The notes beneath the pieces were generated by a model. The model searched no databases and was not told where the DNA came from. It worked only from the letters and a program-made list of their open reading frames with translations. Of a DNA stretch of 64,000 nt, positions 36,321 through 47,100 are shown piece by piece (positions within the stretch are counted from its first letter, which is position 1; each line of letters begins with the position of its first letter). Origin of the DNA: CAZKHG01 sp964552655 (lineage in GTDB: Bacteria; Bacteroidota; Bacteroidia; Bacteroidales; Tenuifilaceae); assembly GCA_964552655.1 (NCBI GenBank), contig CAZKHG010000010.1, forward strand, positions 28,668 through 92,667, written 5' to 3'. Position numbers and translations under genes: made by a program.

Positions 36321-37271
36321 CTAGTCCTGATGATTATTCCAATTCTGAACAATAGCCGGTTTTTCAAAGGTTAAGCTGACATCATTTTCCGATATTTTAA
36401 GCATTACCTTTCTCCCCATTATCAAAGAAAGATTTGGCTCGGTGTGCCCTGCAGGGAAGTTAAAGCAAACCGGGAAATCGTAATCTTTAACCGCATTGGC
36501 AACAATTTCAATCGCAGATGCCCCAAATGCGGTTTGGTTGTCCTTCATATCGGTGAGCCCGCCAACTATCAACCCTTTTATACTCTTTAATTTGCCACTT
36601 CTACGGAGGTTCATCATCATCCGGTCGATGTGATATAGGTATTCATCGAGATCCTCAATGAAAAGGATTTTCCCTTGTGGGTTTATATCAGCATCTGTCC
36701 CAGCGAGGCTGTATAGCAATGACAGGTTTCCTCCAACTAATGTGCCTTCAGCTTTTCCGGTTCTGTTGAGTGGATGGGCGTTGACATGGTAGGTGGGATT
36801 ATTCCCCATTAAAACGTTTAGTAAGTAATCCACTGTTTCGCTATCTTTTCCATCTGCAGGGAAAGAGAAAGGCATTGGCCCATGAATTGTTTCAATTCCA
36901 TACCAGCCATTAAGGTAGTTGTGCAAAACGGTAATATCACTGTACCCAACTATCCATTTGGGGTTTAGCTGGAGCTTGCGCAAGTTGAGATGATCGAGTA
37001 AACGCACGGTGCCATATCCGCCCCTGGCGCACAGAATTGCCTTAACCGATTTATCCTCAATCATATCCATTAAGTCCTGTGCCCGCTGCTCGTCAGTTCC
37101 TGCAAACTGGTGATGTTCAGCAAATAAATGCGGCGACGTTTTAATGATAAACCCCTTGATGGTGAGAAGTTTAATTGCAGGTAAAATCTCCTGTTGGACA
37201 ACCTTTCGGGCAGGAGCCACAATTCCGATACAATCACCTGGTTTTAAAGGGGGCGGCGTGATATTTTCCAT
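36321..37271 (-). CDS. ldcA: Muramoyltetrapeptide (LD-) carboxypeptidase, S66 family
   Basis: The 316-residue enzyme removes the terminal D-Ala from cytoplasmic murein tetrapeptides during recycling. It has GDCIGIVAPARK at the N-terminus, CARGGYGTVRLLDHL, and the nucleophile Ser in VGYSDITVLHNYL. Catalytic Glu lies in LFIEDLDEY and His in FPAGHTEPN, giving the Ser-Glu-His triad. Start at ATG 37271. It is divergent from metG, sharing a 148 bp spacer. Confidence 0.93.
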   Translation of the reverse strand: MENITPPPLKPGDCIGIVAPARKVVQQEILPAIKLLTIKGFIIKTSPHLFAEHHQFAGTDEQRAQDLMDMIEDKSVKAILCARGGYGTVRLLDHLNLRKLQLNPKWIVGYSDITVLHNYLNGWYGIETIHGPMPFSFPADGKDSETVDYLLNVLMGNNPTYHVNAHPLNRTGKAEGTLVGGNLSLLYSLAGTDADINPQGKILFIEDLDEYLYHIDRMMMNLRRSGKLKSIKGLIVGGLTDMKDNQTAFGASAIEIVANAVKDYDFPVCFNFPAGHTEPNLSLIMGRKVMLKISENDVSLTFEKPAIVQNWNNHQD

Positions 37272-37368
37272 TTCGCTTAAAACAAAATAGTTAGTATATT
37301 AGCTGCTCTAAAGTTGAGTAAAGATAAGAATTTATATCAACTTAAATGCATTGAAATTAATTGCATAA

Positions 37369-37396
37369 AGCCTGTTTTACCGGGCTTGTTTTTTTG
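37369..37396 (+). promoter_or_regulatory. Terminator-like hairpin in the metG leader
   Basis: A 7 bp stem AAGCCTG/CGGGCTT (one G-U) with loop TTTTAC is followed by G and seven T. It ends about 23 bp before the metG ATG, in a spacer between diverging genes. On the plus strand it would terminate or attenuate metG transcription unless the transcript starts between the hairpin and the ATG. No T-box or S-box motif was recognised. Confidence 0.45.
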
Positions 37397-37419
37397 GAAA
37401 CGACTATAATATTTTATTT

Positions 37420-39453
37420 ATGAAAACCTTCAAACGCTATTTAATTACCTCTGCGTTGCCATACGCAAACGGGCCGGTTCATATTGGCCACCTGGCCGGA
37501 GTTTACATCCCTTCCGATATCTACACCAGGTATTTGCGAATGAGGGGAATTGATGTTCTTTCCATCTGTGGTTCCGATGAGCATGGTGTACCGATAACGA
37601 TTAAGGCCCGACAGGAGGGTGTGACTCCTCAGCAGGTGGTTGACAAGTATCATAGCATGATAAAAGAATCCTTTGAGCAATTCGGGATAGCATTTGATAT
37701 ATACTCCCGAACCACTTCTAAGGTACACTACCAAACCGCGTCAGATTTTTTTAAAAAATTATACGATGATGGTGCCTTTATCGAGAAAACCACAGAACAA
37801 TATTACGATCAGGAGGTTAGCCAATTCTTAGCCGACAGGTATATTACGGGTACTTGCCCGCATTGTTCGAATGAGAAGGCTTATGGCGATCAATGTGAGA
37901 AATGTGGGACTAGTTTGAATGCAACCGATCTGATCAACCCGGTTTCTATGTTAAGTGGATCCAAACCGGTTTTACGGGAAACCAGGCATTGGTTTCTTCC
38001 GCTCGATAAGTACCAGCCATTCCTTGAGAAATGGATACTTGAGGAGCATAAGGATTGGAAAGCTAATGTTTATGGTCAATGCAAAAGCTGGTTTGATCTG
38101 GGCTTACAGCCCCGCGCCGTAAGCCGCGATCTGGACTGGGGTGTTCCTGTTCCGGTTGAAGGAGCAGAGGGCAAAGTGCTGTATGTTTGGTTTGATGCTC
38201 CCATTGGTTATATTTCTGCTACAAAAGAGTTGACCAGCGATTGGGAAAAATACTGGAAAGATGAGGATACCCGGATGATCCATTTTATCGGGAAGGATAA
38301 CATTGTATTCCATTGCATTGTTTTTCCGGCCATGCTAAAAGCCGAGGGCAGCTATATTTTACCCGATAATGTTCCTGCCAATGAGTTTCTTAACCTCGAA
38401 GGCGATAAAATTTCAACTTCCCGGAACTGGGCAGTTTGGTTACACGAGTATCTTAAAGAGTTTCCAGGCAAACAGGATGTATTAAGGTACACCCTTACCG
38501 CAAATATGCCAGAAACCAAGGACAACGATTTTACCTGGAAAGATTTTCAGGCCAGGAATAACAGCGAGCTGGTTGCCATTCTTGGCAACTTTGTAAACCG
38601 GGCAATGGTTTTAACCCAAAAATATTTTGACGGGAAGATTCCTTCATGTACGGAGATTTTGCCTTTTGACAAGGAAACGTTGAAGCAAATCCCAATCCTA
38701 AAACAAAATATTGAATCGAACTTGGAACTATTCAGGTTCAGGGATGCCCTGAAGGAGGTAATCGGTTTAGCCAGGCTTGGAAATAAATACCTTGCAGACA
38801 CCGAACCCTGGAAGCTAATCAACCAGGAACCCGATAGGGTTGCAACAATCCTCAACATTTCTCTTCAGATTACAGCAAACCTTTCAATCCTACTCGAACC
38901 GTTCCTTCCAATTACAGCAGAAAAGCTCAGAAGAATGATCAACCTAACTGATAACCGCTGGGACCATGCAGGTAATTCGAACATATTACCTATTGGCCAT
39001 CAGCTGAACCAACCCGAGCTGCTATTCGAAAAGATTGAGGATGTTGACATTGAAAAACAGCTGGCTAAACTGCGGGCCACCAAAGAGGTAAACGAGAAGC
39101 AAGTAGTAATGGTGGAGCCCCAGAAAGAAACCATCAGCTATGAGGAGTTTGCAAAAATGGATATCAGGATTGGAACAATCCTTGAGGCGGAGCGGGTTCC
39201 CAAAACCCAGAAATTGATGAAACTGTTAATTGATACCGGGATTGATAAGAGAACAGTCGTTTCGGGTATAGCCGAACACTTCACCCCTGAACAGATTATC
39301 GGGAAACAGGTAACCTTGCTGGCAAACCTTGAACCCAGGAAAATCAAAGGTATTGAATCGAAGGGGATGATTCTGATGGCTGAAGATGCAGATGGGAAAT
39401 TAAAGCTATTGCATCCGCACGAATCAACAGGAAATGGATCAACAGTGAAATAG
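37420..39453 (+). CDS. metG: Methionyl-tRNA synthetase with C-terminal tRNA-binding domain
   Basis: The 677-residue class I synthetase has the HIGH motif at H21-H24 (PVHIGHLAG) and the zinc knuckle CPHCSNEKAYGDQCEKC. The KMSKS region is the divergent KISTSRN form usual in Bacteroidota. The anticodon-binding helical domain includes DFTWKDFQARNNSELVAILGNFVNRAM. A C-terminal EMAP/Trbp111-like OB fold (about residue 570 on: KMDIRIGTILEAERVPKTQKL) helps tRNA binding and dimerisation. It stands alone and ends against a repeat and the converging cutC. Confidence 0.98.
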   Translation: MKTFKRYLITSALPYANGPVHIGHLAGVYIPSDIYTRYLRMRGIDVLSICGSDEHGVPITIKARQEGVTPQQVVDKYHSMIKESFEQFGIAFDIYSRTTSKVHYQTASDFFKKLYDDGAFIEKTTEQYYDQEVSQFLADRYITGTCPHCSNEKAYGDQCEKCGTSLNATDLINPVSMLSGSKPVLRETRHWFLPLDKYQPFLEKWILEEHKDWKANVYGQCKSWFDLGLQPRAVSRDLDWGVPVPVEGAEGKVLYVWFDAPIGYISATKELTSDWEKYWKDEDTRMIHFIGKDNIVFHCIVFPAMLKAEGSYILPDNVPANEFLNLEGDKISTSRNWAVWLHEYLKEFPGKQDVLRYTLTANMPETKDNDFTWKDFQARNNSELVAILGNFVNRAMVLTQKYFDGKIPSCTEILPFDKETLKQIPILKQNIESNLELFRFRDALKEVIGLARLGNKYLADTEPWKLINQEPDRVATILNISLQITANLSILLEPFLPITAEKLRRMINLTDNRWDHAGNSNILPIGHQLNQPELLFEKIEDVDIEKQLAKLRATKEVNEKQVVMVEPQKETISYEEFAKMDIRIGTILEAERVPKTQKLMKLLIDTGIDKRTVVSGIAEHFTPEQIIGKQVTLLANLEPRKIKGIESKGMILMAEDADGKLKLLHPHESTGNGSTVK

Positions 39454-39459
39454 ACCCAC

Positions 39460-39552
39460 GTTGTAATTTTGAGCATTATGCTTTCGGCAACGGAAGAATG
39501 AGAAGGTATTTTTCTTACCTTTAAGATTCTTCGCTTTGTTCAGAATGACAAC
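39460..39552. repeat. 93-bp imperfect inverted repeat between converging genes
   Basis: The left arm, GTTGTAATTTTGAGC near 39460, is an imperfect reverse complement of the right arm ending at 39552 (TTCAGAATGACAAC). The inner parts GGAAGAATGAGAAGGTA and TTACCTTTAAGATTCTTC also pair. The whole folds into one long hairpin around a T-rich loop near 39510. The right tip touches the cutC stop codon. It looks like a MITE- or REP-type dispersed repeat common in Bacteroidota intergenic regions. Confidence 0.65.
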
Positions 39553-40289
39553 TACTTCGATTTTAGGAAATCTACCACATCGTATATTTTGGTTGGATCA
39601 CTAAAAATATTGCTATAGTCATCGCCACAATCACTAATTTTCATAAAAGGTTTTTTAAAGGTCATTCCACTTTGATACAGGGATGTACCGCTCATGTGGA
39701 ATTCAGTTGCCCCGGTTTCAATAAGATCTTCAATAGTATCAGCATTTACACCACCGCCAGGCATAATTATAATCCTATTATTACTTTGCTTAACCAGTTC
39801 TTTTATCAAATGCATGCCTTCGAATGCAGCTGGTTGTTGTCCGGAAGTCAATATTCTGTGAGCCCCGGTTTTTATTATATCCTCCAACCCCAGAAAGGGA
39901 TCTGGAGTGAAATCGAAAGCGCGATGAAAGGTAAAAGATAGCGGATGGGCCAGTTCCACAAGCTTCTTTGTTCTTTCAACATCAACATTGCCGTCCGGCA
40001 GAAGAATCCCACAAACAATGCCATCAGCTCCAAGTCTTTTGACATTCTTGATGTCCTGAATAATTGTTTCAAATTCCAGCCCGGAATAGAGAAAATCACC
40101 TGCTCTTGGACGGATCAGGACATTAATAACGATTTGAAGATTTTTTCGGGTCAAGGCAATTGTACCATGCGATGGCGTGGTGCCACCAAGCATTAAGTTC
40201 TCACAAAGTTCAATCCTGTCGGCTCCGCACTCCTGAGCAATCATTGCACTTTGGAGGGAGTTGGCGCAAATCTCTAATGTGAATTTCAT
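39552..40289 (-). CDS. cutC: CutC family protein
   Basis: The 245-residue TIM-barrel protein has the family blocks LEICANSLQSAMIAQECGADRIELCENLMLGG, VLIRPRAGDFLYS, GADGIVCGILLPDGNVD, FHRAFDF and ILTSGQ. CutC was first linked to copper tolerance in E. coli, but the enzymatic activity is unsettled. It is convergent with metG, with the repeat between them. Confidence 0.93.
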   Translation of the reverse strand: MKFTLEICANSLQSAMIAQECGADRIELCENLMLGGTTPSHGTIALTRKNLQIVINVLIRPRAGDFLYSGLEFETIIQDIKNVKRLGADGIVCGILLPDGNVDVERTKKLVELAHPLSFTFHRAFDFTPDPFLGLEDIIKTGAHRILTSGQQPAAFEGMHLIKELVKQSNNRIIIMPGGGVNADTIEDLIETGATEFHMSGTSLYQSGMTFKKPFMKISDCGDDYSNIFSDPTKIYDVVDFLKSK

Positions 40290-40354
40290 ATTATAACGCT
40301 AAGTCACAAAAACGCTAAATGTAATTTTTGGGGAGGATCTATATTACCAGTGTT

Positions 40355-43021
40355 CTAATTCGCCGGTAAATTTTTTAGGATAGTTTCACCCAACCCAATA
40401 CTATAACCTTCCAGGTAAAAAACAATTTCACCGTTTGTGTTGATAATTGAAATCTGGGGAAGTTGAGCGCCTGGATTAATTCCGCACATCAGATCAATGG
40501 CATTAGTTACCTCGTTCTGATCATCGTAACCAAAAATGGTATTTGACGGGAGATTAGTATAGCTCTTAAGGGTGAAAGCGTTGTTTAACTTATCCTTCCC
40601 AACAACCAGAAGGATATTTCCCTTCCATCTGTCAAACCCGTTTTTTACCAGCTTTATATCCTCAATCAGGTGCTTTGTAGGTTCTTTGTCGGGTTCAATA
40701 ACCACAACTACCAAACCCTTAAAAGTGGTATAATCGCTTATCTTTTTCCTGGAATTATCAGCTACCAATCTGAATTTGGCATCAATTTCCGCTTTGCCCA
40801 AAACCCCTGATTTGACTTCAGTTTTCTGAACAATGATTGGAATCTCAATTTTTTTGTCCTTTTTCAACGGGAAATAGGATATACGGCAAAGCACCGAACC
40901 GTCATTTAAGCGGTTACCGGTGATTAATCGATAATATCCAGTATCAATTTTGATTGTGGCTGGAAATTTCTTTAACGATGGGTCGTATTCATAATCCAGA
41001 GTGGTAAACTGACCCTTATCTAACCTTGCAATTGTGTAATGTGAATAGTATTGAGGGGTAAAAGCCTTATCATCGCTTTCATTGGTTAATACCACGATCC
41101 CTTTTGGGCTTTCAATGGTGGTCTCCTTTTCGAACTTAACATCAACCCATTGCTTATTCCTGAAGAATTGCGGTTTACGCGTGGCAGTTTCCAACCGGGC
41201 CGGAATGCCAATGCTTCGGCATACTGCTACAAAGAAGAGATTTCGTGAATAGCGATCAGTAACTTTGAGCTCAAAAACACCTTCAGGACTTAATGGGACA
41301 TTGTAGTAATTGTTAAGGGTGTCGAGCCTGATATTTGTGTTGATCCATTTGACAAGGTTTACAGGGTTGGTTCTGAATTCTTCAATTTCATTTGGTGAGA
41401 ATGAATTTTGAATATAGCTGCGCCATGTGGTTATCAGTTCCCTTCCGATTCTTGGGGCGAGAAGATACTTTTCATAAAGAGTATTATCCAGATTCTTCTC
41501 GGCAACAGGAAAGGTTTGAAGATGGATCAGGTGATCATTGAGGGTTGTGGCCATGGCATCATGCAAATCTTTTTCGGAGATATTCCGGAGAATTGCCAAG
41601 CCATCGCTCAGCCGTTTTTCACCGAGGTTATCAATGTAATTATAGATTTGATGCCAGTTTCCGCGGCTATTGACCATAAACGAATAAATGTCAACAGTTT
41701 TTAACCCCTTTTTTTGGGCGAGCTGGGCAATTGAAGCCGAGTCGATAAACGTATTAACATAATTATTCCTGATGCTATCCTCTTTTTGGATTCTTTTGTT
41801 GTTGATTGCTGCTTTTGCAGGATCGGATGGAGGGACGCTTTGTTCTACAGGCGGAACCAAATGATAGCTTTCTACTTTAGTCGAATAATCTGGTTTTGAT
41901 ATTTTAACAACAAGAGTGTCTTTCAAATCACCTTTGGCCTGGACGAAACCAAAATTCTGATTTTGTGAAGCCCAGATAATCAGATCGCCATAACCGGAAA
42001 CAGACGAACAGGCACCTTTATCATCGGTGAGTTTCGTGGAGATTGGGTAAAACTCAGCATAGTTATAGAGCATGAATTCAACCTTAGCGCCCTTAACAGG
42101 TATAAGATTACTATCAACCACCTTTACATTGATTGTTTTTGTTGGGGCGTAGTTTGCCAACAGGTTGATTTTGGTGAACAAATTGTCTTTTTGGAGCACT
42201 TCTTCTGTACCAGCGTATTGACCAAATACAGTTGTATTCATCATCATAGCGCGTTTAGCAGGCCCCGTAAACCAGCCCATATTCAGGTCGTAATCGGGTT
42301 CGCACGCACCCATGTAGTACCATTTCCCATCAATCCAGACTTCAACCCAGGCGTGGTTATCGTCGGTGTGGGCCCAGCGTGGCGTGTAAACCTGCCTGGC
42401 CGGGATACAAACCGCCCGAAGGGCTGAAACTGTAAATGTGGATTCCTCGCCGCATCTACCCTGGGCATTTCTGACAGTGGTGAGCGGCCCTGATGTTCTT
42501 TCATCGGACCCTTTGTAAACCACTTTTTCATGGCACCAGTGGTTAACCTCAAGGGCTGCATCGTGCATGCTCATCCCGGATATTCTGGTTTTCAGCTCTT
42601 TAAGGAACACCTGCCGGGCAGTATCGGTGTACTCATTGTTTACCCTGTAAGGGAGTACAAAATGGTAAAAAATATCTTCAGGAATGCCTTCTCCCCAGGC
42701 GAAATATTTTTTTGCTTCGAAGGATGACTTGACTTGCTTTAAAACGTATTCGCCTGTATGCATTGCCAGATCGCTTAAAGGCATATAAGCGTATAGGAAT
42801 TCCAGGGCATATTTTTCCTGTTTGGTCAGGTTTTGTTTGAAAACATCGAAAAGGATTTTTTCCCTTCCTTTTGCAAGTTCCTGGCGGATTTGAAATTGCT
42901 TTTGGATAATTTCTTTTTTGGGCGGTTCGTATGAACATTGGCTGAAAGTTGTAAATAAAACGATTACCCAAAAGGGCATTATACCAAACCTTAAAATGAA
43001 TCCGGACAATTTCTTTGTCAT
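40355..43021 (-). CDS. Lipoprotein with transglutaminase-like protease domains and thioredoxin-like C-terminus
   Basis: The protein has 888 residues from ATG 43021, which gives a lipobox (FTTFSQC). A frame opening at 43066 adds 15 residues before the signal peptide. A transglutaminase-like core (about 130-260) has the triad C190 (GRCGEES), H223 (DDNHAWVEVW) and D243 (GACEPD). An Ig-like domain follows (about 300-380). A second transglutaminase-like module (about 600-650, FVAVCRSIGIPARLET) seems to lack an obvious His-Asp pair. The last 130 residues resemble a thioredoxin fold (INPGAQLPQISIINTNGEIVFYLEGYS) without CxxC. Probably an outer-membrane lipoprotein acting on peptides; the substrate is unknown. 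Confidence 0.82.
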   Translation of the reverse strand: MTKKLSGFILRFGIMPFWVIVLFTTFSQCSYEPPKKEIIQKQFQIRQELAKGREKILFDVFKQNLTKQEKYALEFLYAYMPLSDLAMHTGEYVLKQVKSSFEAKKYFAWGEGIPEDIFYHFVLPYRVNNEYTDTARQVFLKELKTRISGMSMHDAALEVNHWCHEKVVYKGSDERTSGPLTTVRNAQGRCGEESTFTVSALRAVCIPARQVYTPRWAHTDDNHAWVEVWIDGKWYYMGACEPDYDLNMGWFTGPAKRAMMMNTTVFGQYAGTEEVLQKDNLFTKINLLANYAPTKTINVKVVDSNLIPVKGAKVEFMLYNYAEFYPISTKLTDDKGACSSVSGYGDLIIWASQNQNFGFVQAKGDLKDTLVVKISKPDYSTKVESYHLVPPVEQSVPPSDPAKAAINNKRIQKEDSIRNNYVNTFIDSASIAQLAQKKGLKTVDIYSFMVNSRGNWHQIYNYIDNLGEKRLSDGLAILRNISEKDLHDAMATTLNDHLIHLQTFPVAEKNLDNTLYEKYLLAPRIGRELITTWRSYIQNSFSPNEIEEFRTNPVNLVKWINTNIRLDTLNNYYNVPLSPEGVFELKVTDRYSRNLFFVAVCRSIGIPARLETATRKPQFFRNKQWVDVKFEKETTIESPKGIVVLTNESDDKAFTPQYYSHYTIARLDKGQFTTLDYEYDPSLKKFPATIKIDTGYYRLITGNRLNDGSVLCRISYFPLKKDKKIEIPIIVQKTEVKSGVLGKAEIDAKFRLVADNSRKKISDYTTFKGLVVVVIEPDKEPTKHLIEDIKLVKNGFDRWKGNILLVVGKDKLNNAFTLKSYTNLPSNTIFGYDDQNEVTNAIDLMCGINPGAQLPQISIINTNGEIVFYLEGYSIGLGETILKNLPAN

Positions 43022-43073
43022 TTTTTTAAAGATTAAATCTATACTTTTTGATGGAAATTTTTGCAACTATATT

Positions 43074-44048
43074 TTACAACCCCAATAACCAGAACTTCTC
43101 TTTGGGCTTATCATTCCGAAGGTTTGTGAGTTTGGTAAGAGCAGCATTCCTGTCTGTGGTTTTAAAGATAGACACACGATACATATTCCCGCCCTGAAGT
43201 ATTTCAGCGCTATAGCCATTCTGTTTTAACCGTTCCGAAAGTTTTTGGGCATTCTCCAAAACCCCGAAACTGCCTGCGATTACGTAATAAGTTTTATTAT
43301 CCTGGATTTTAGGCTCTTCGTAGAACAAGGCGGCTTTTTTTTCGGTTTTACTTTCGATAGTTTGGTTTACAGAGCTGTCCACATTCTGTTGAATGTCAAC
43401 ATTGGGTATTATCTGGTTTTCAGATGTTTTTTTAGCCTGTTCTTCCAGGTCAGCCACAGGAGATAATTGCCAGAACCTAATACCCGGGATCAGGGCAAAG
43501 GCAATAATTACCAGAACAAACACACCAATCAGGGAGACTGCAACTATTGATCCTGTTTTTAATTTTTTGGTTTTATGTTGATCTGCTGGTTTTACAGCAG
43601 TGGGTGTAACCTTTACAGCGATGGGTTGTTCGGCCTTTCGTCTTGTTTCAACACTTGTTAGCCCATAGGTATGTGATGCAAATTCCTCAGAAGGGGCTTG
43701 TTTAAACTGATATACCCCAGAAGGGTCTTTCTTAAGAGACCCAACATTCTGGAATGTAATTTCGTTGCCTTTATTCAGCTCGTCCCTTATTATCTCAATA
43801 AATCCGGCTAACTGCTCTGCCGCTTTGGTATGATTTACCCCTGTTGTTTTACAGATGTAATTCTCAATAGCCTCATCGTTAAAAACCCTCGTGGAGTCAA
43901 AAGTAACGGTTTGCCTTGGGGGTTGCAATGCTGTGCCATCGGAGGAAAGCCTTGCTGGTTCATATTTCTGAATAAAACTGCCTATGCCGGGGAGACTTAC
44001 AAAATCGTTATGGGTAAGGACCTCCCTGATTATTGATTTTATTTCCAA
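43074..44048 (-). CDS. HU-CCDC81-like and SPOR domain membrane protein
   Basis: The 324-residue protein has an N-terminal HU-like pair of the bacterial CCDC81 type: HNDFVSLPGIGSFIQKYEPARL and a second fold ending ITFQNVGSLKKDPSGVYQFK. A membrane span lies near residues 165-190. A C-terminal SPOR domain, about 245-324 (TYYVIAGSFGVLENAQKLSERLK), binds denuded peptidoglycan. This layout links the cell interior, the membrane and septal murein and is conserved in Bacteroidota. It is 52 bp upstream of the transglutaminase gene on the same strand. Confidence 0.9.
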   Translation of the reverse strand: MEIKSIIREVLTHNDFVSLPGIGSFIQKYEPARLSSDGTALQPPRQTVTFDSTRVFNDEAIENYICKTTGVNHTKAAEQLAGFIEIIRDELNKGNEITFQNVGSLKKDPSGVYQFKQAPSEEFASHTYGLTSVETRRKAEQPIAVKVTPTAVKPADQHKTKKLKTGSIVAVSLIGVFVLVIIAFALIPGIRFWQLSPVADLEEQAKKTSENQIIPNVDIQQNVDSSVNQTIESKTEKKAALFYEEPKIQDNKTYYVIAGSFGVLENAQKLSERLKQNGYSAEILQGGNMYRVSIFKTTDRNAALTKLTNLRNDKPKEKFWLLGL

Positions 44049-44100
44049 TTTCTTTCGGGTTTAATTTTGGACAAATTTAGCTAAAACAACTGTATCAAAT

Positions 44101-47100
44101 TTAAAATTGAACGCCCATAACCACCACGTCATCTATACGAGGGGATGAACCATGCCAGTTCAGGAGGGTTTGATCCAGAATATCCCTTTGTTCGGGCATT
44201 GGTTTCTGGTGAATTTCCAGCAGCAGCTCTTTTAGGTTCTTTATCATGAACTTACGCTGATCTGGACCCCCAAACTGATCGGCATACCCATCGGAGAAGG
44301 TGTAAACGCGGTCGCCGGGTTTAATTTCAATTACATTGTTGGTAAATGGTTCTTCAGCCCGGATATGAATGCCGATGGGCATTTTATCGCCTTTGATATG
44401 TTGTACCTCATTATCCCTGATCAGGATTAAAGGGTTATTTGCTCCGGCGTATTCTAAAATGCTTGTTGTATCATCAAAGGTGAATATGGCTATATCCATC
44501 CCATCTTTTGACCCGCCCACCTCACCGGTTTGGTGCAGCGAAACAATTACTGAGTTTCTGAGCTGGTTGAGTATATCCGCCGGGTGCAATTCGCCCCCTT
44601 TTCCGATTATCTGGCTGATAAACGACATCCCCAGCATGCTCATAAAGCCACCGGGCACACCGTGACCGGTGCAGTCTGCCACCACCGCTATTTTCTTGTT
44701 TCCAACCTGGGTTACCCAGAAAAAGTCGCCGCTAACAATATCACGCGGCAAATAGAGCATAAAATGGTTCGGGAAAATTGCTGTTATCTGATCGGGTGGT
44801 GTTAGCAAAGCATTCTGGATTCGGCTCGCGTACTGGATACTGCTCTTGATCTCCTCGTTCTGGTGAACGATTTTGTCGCGTTGCAGCTCAATCTCACTTT
44901 TCTGACGAACCACTTCGGCGGTTCTTTCCTTTACGATCTGCTCCAGTCGTTCCTTTTCTGCGATTAGCCTTCGGGTATTCCACCTTACTAGTATCCACAC
45001 AAATGCAATAAAAAGAATACCGTAAATGATGTACGCTAAAATGGTACGGAACCAGGGAGGAGCAATTGAAAATTTGTATTCAGCAACCGAACTCTCTGTT
45101 CCATAAATATTTTTAGCTTTTACTTTAAAGGTATAGTTTCCTTCGCGTAGGTTGGTATAGGTTGCCTTGGCCTCCTTATTCCAGATAGACCAGGTTTCAT
45201 CAGCGCCGCCTTCAAGGAAATAGCTGAAAGTGGTTTCCTCCTCCCACTCGTAGAAGGTGGAACCAAATTCGAATACAAGCCTGTTGAAACGGTATGGGAG
45301 TTTAAGAATTTGTTCAGGTTGCTGGGTGAGAGAAGGGTAAAGTTTACCCTCTTCGTTCATGCTATAAAAAGTGCCGTAGAACAGAACGGTATCCTCTTTG
45401 GAGGTAACCTTTCTGATTAGAGCATTGAAAGGTTCATCGTAGTTGCGTTTGGTTTTGGGATTGTAGCTAAAAAGCTCTTTGGCAATACCGGTCCATACAA
45501 CACCATCGGGGTCAACCCATAAAGCATCGGACCATTTATGAGGGAGTCTCTGGAATGGTTTCTTAGTAATTGTTAGGTTCCCCAAAGAATCTCTTTCAAC
45601 CAGTTCAACCCAGTTATAACCTACATCTTTATATAGCTGAATAGCGTATCCTTTCGGGGTTTTGACAATTTTACTTATACCAAAACTGGTTTCATTCTTT
45701 TTCAACCCAAGGGGGTCAACAAATTCGAATTTCTTAGCATGTTCATTGTAACTCATCAGCCCCTGGCTGGTAGTGAAAAACAGACTGTCATTCAGCCTGA
45801 TAACATCAATATTTTTAAGGTCTTTAAGCCTCTCAATGCTTGTTACCCGCTGAATCAGCGTATCTTTTTGGTTAAATGAGAGTTTAATCAGACCTTTGAT
45901 ATATGTGCTAAGCCAGATATTCCCTTCGTTGTCCTCGCCAATGCCCCTGATCTCATCGCGAAGTTCATTCCTTTTAATATACCCTTTGTTAACCCAGCTC
46001 CCGTTATCAAACTGCAAGGCAGCAAGACCTGAGGCCATACCAATGTAAACAAGTTTAGGGTTATGTATGGATTGCCTTAATTTAAAGCAGGTATGGGTAA
46101 TCTGATTCGGGAATACGATAGGAATACCTTTTGTTCCTTTGATTTCATAAATATTTGGCTGTCCACCGGCAAGCAAAATCTCTTTGTTGCTGTTGGGTAT
46201 TTTATAAACCAGAAAATTCCAAACTGTTGTATTTATTTCATTGATTGGCAATAATTTTGGCAATCCATCCAGGTCAAAATTGAGGTAAACCACCCCGTTG
46301 GAGGTTGCAATATAAAGCGTATTATTAAACCGAACCACATCATTTATTGAACCATTAATACCGCTTTCCTCGCCAAATCTCCTGAGGGCAGACTGAATCT
46401 CGACCTTGGAAATGCCCAGGCTGAGAGCAAGCCAAAGGGGATTATCCCCGTTCTTGAACGGGAATGTAGCCCAGCTGTCGTTCAGCCCGGTTGCAGGATT
46501 TAACAGTTCAATCAATGTTCCATTCAAATCAAGTCTGGAAAATGTTCGGTCATCAGTAACAATTGATGCAATGCCAATTTCATTGTTTCCCAGGTTTAAC
46601 CCGTTATAGGGAACGGTTTCATTAAGCAGCTTGCTTAGGTAGCTGTTTTTTGGTACGATCTGTTTAATTAACCCTGAATGCTGGTTGTAAATGAACACGC
46701 CTCCTTTATATTTTCCCCCTTTGGTGGATCCTCCTTTTGTAATCAACAAAACTTCCTGGTCAGTTACAGGGAGAATTGAGTAAATATCATTTTCTCTAAA
46801 ACTATCCCCGTTGGGGGCAATGGTTATTATGCTGTCGTTTTTTACCTCCCTTAACCCTTTCCAGTAGCTGCCAACATAGATGTGATCATTAACGATGAAA
46901 GTTAAGAAGTTTGCATTGATTGTCTGATCCCCAAGATCAATGGTTTTGATGGAATTGCCATTGTATATAAAAATGTATTGCCTGGAGCAAAAATAGACTT
47001 TATGGTTAAAACAATAGGTTTTGTAAATATCGGAGAATTGCTTTATGCTGTCTTTAATAAGACCTGTAAGTGAAACGTATTCAAGATTTCCTTTCAAATC

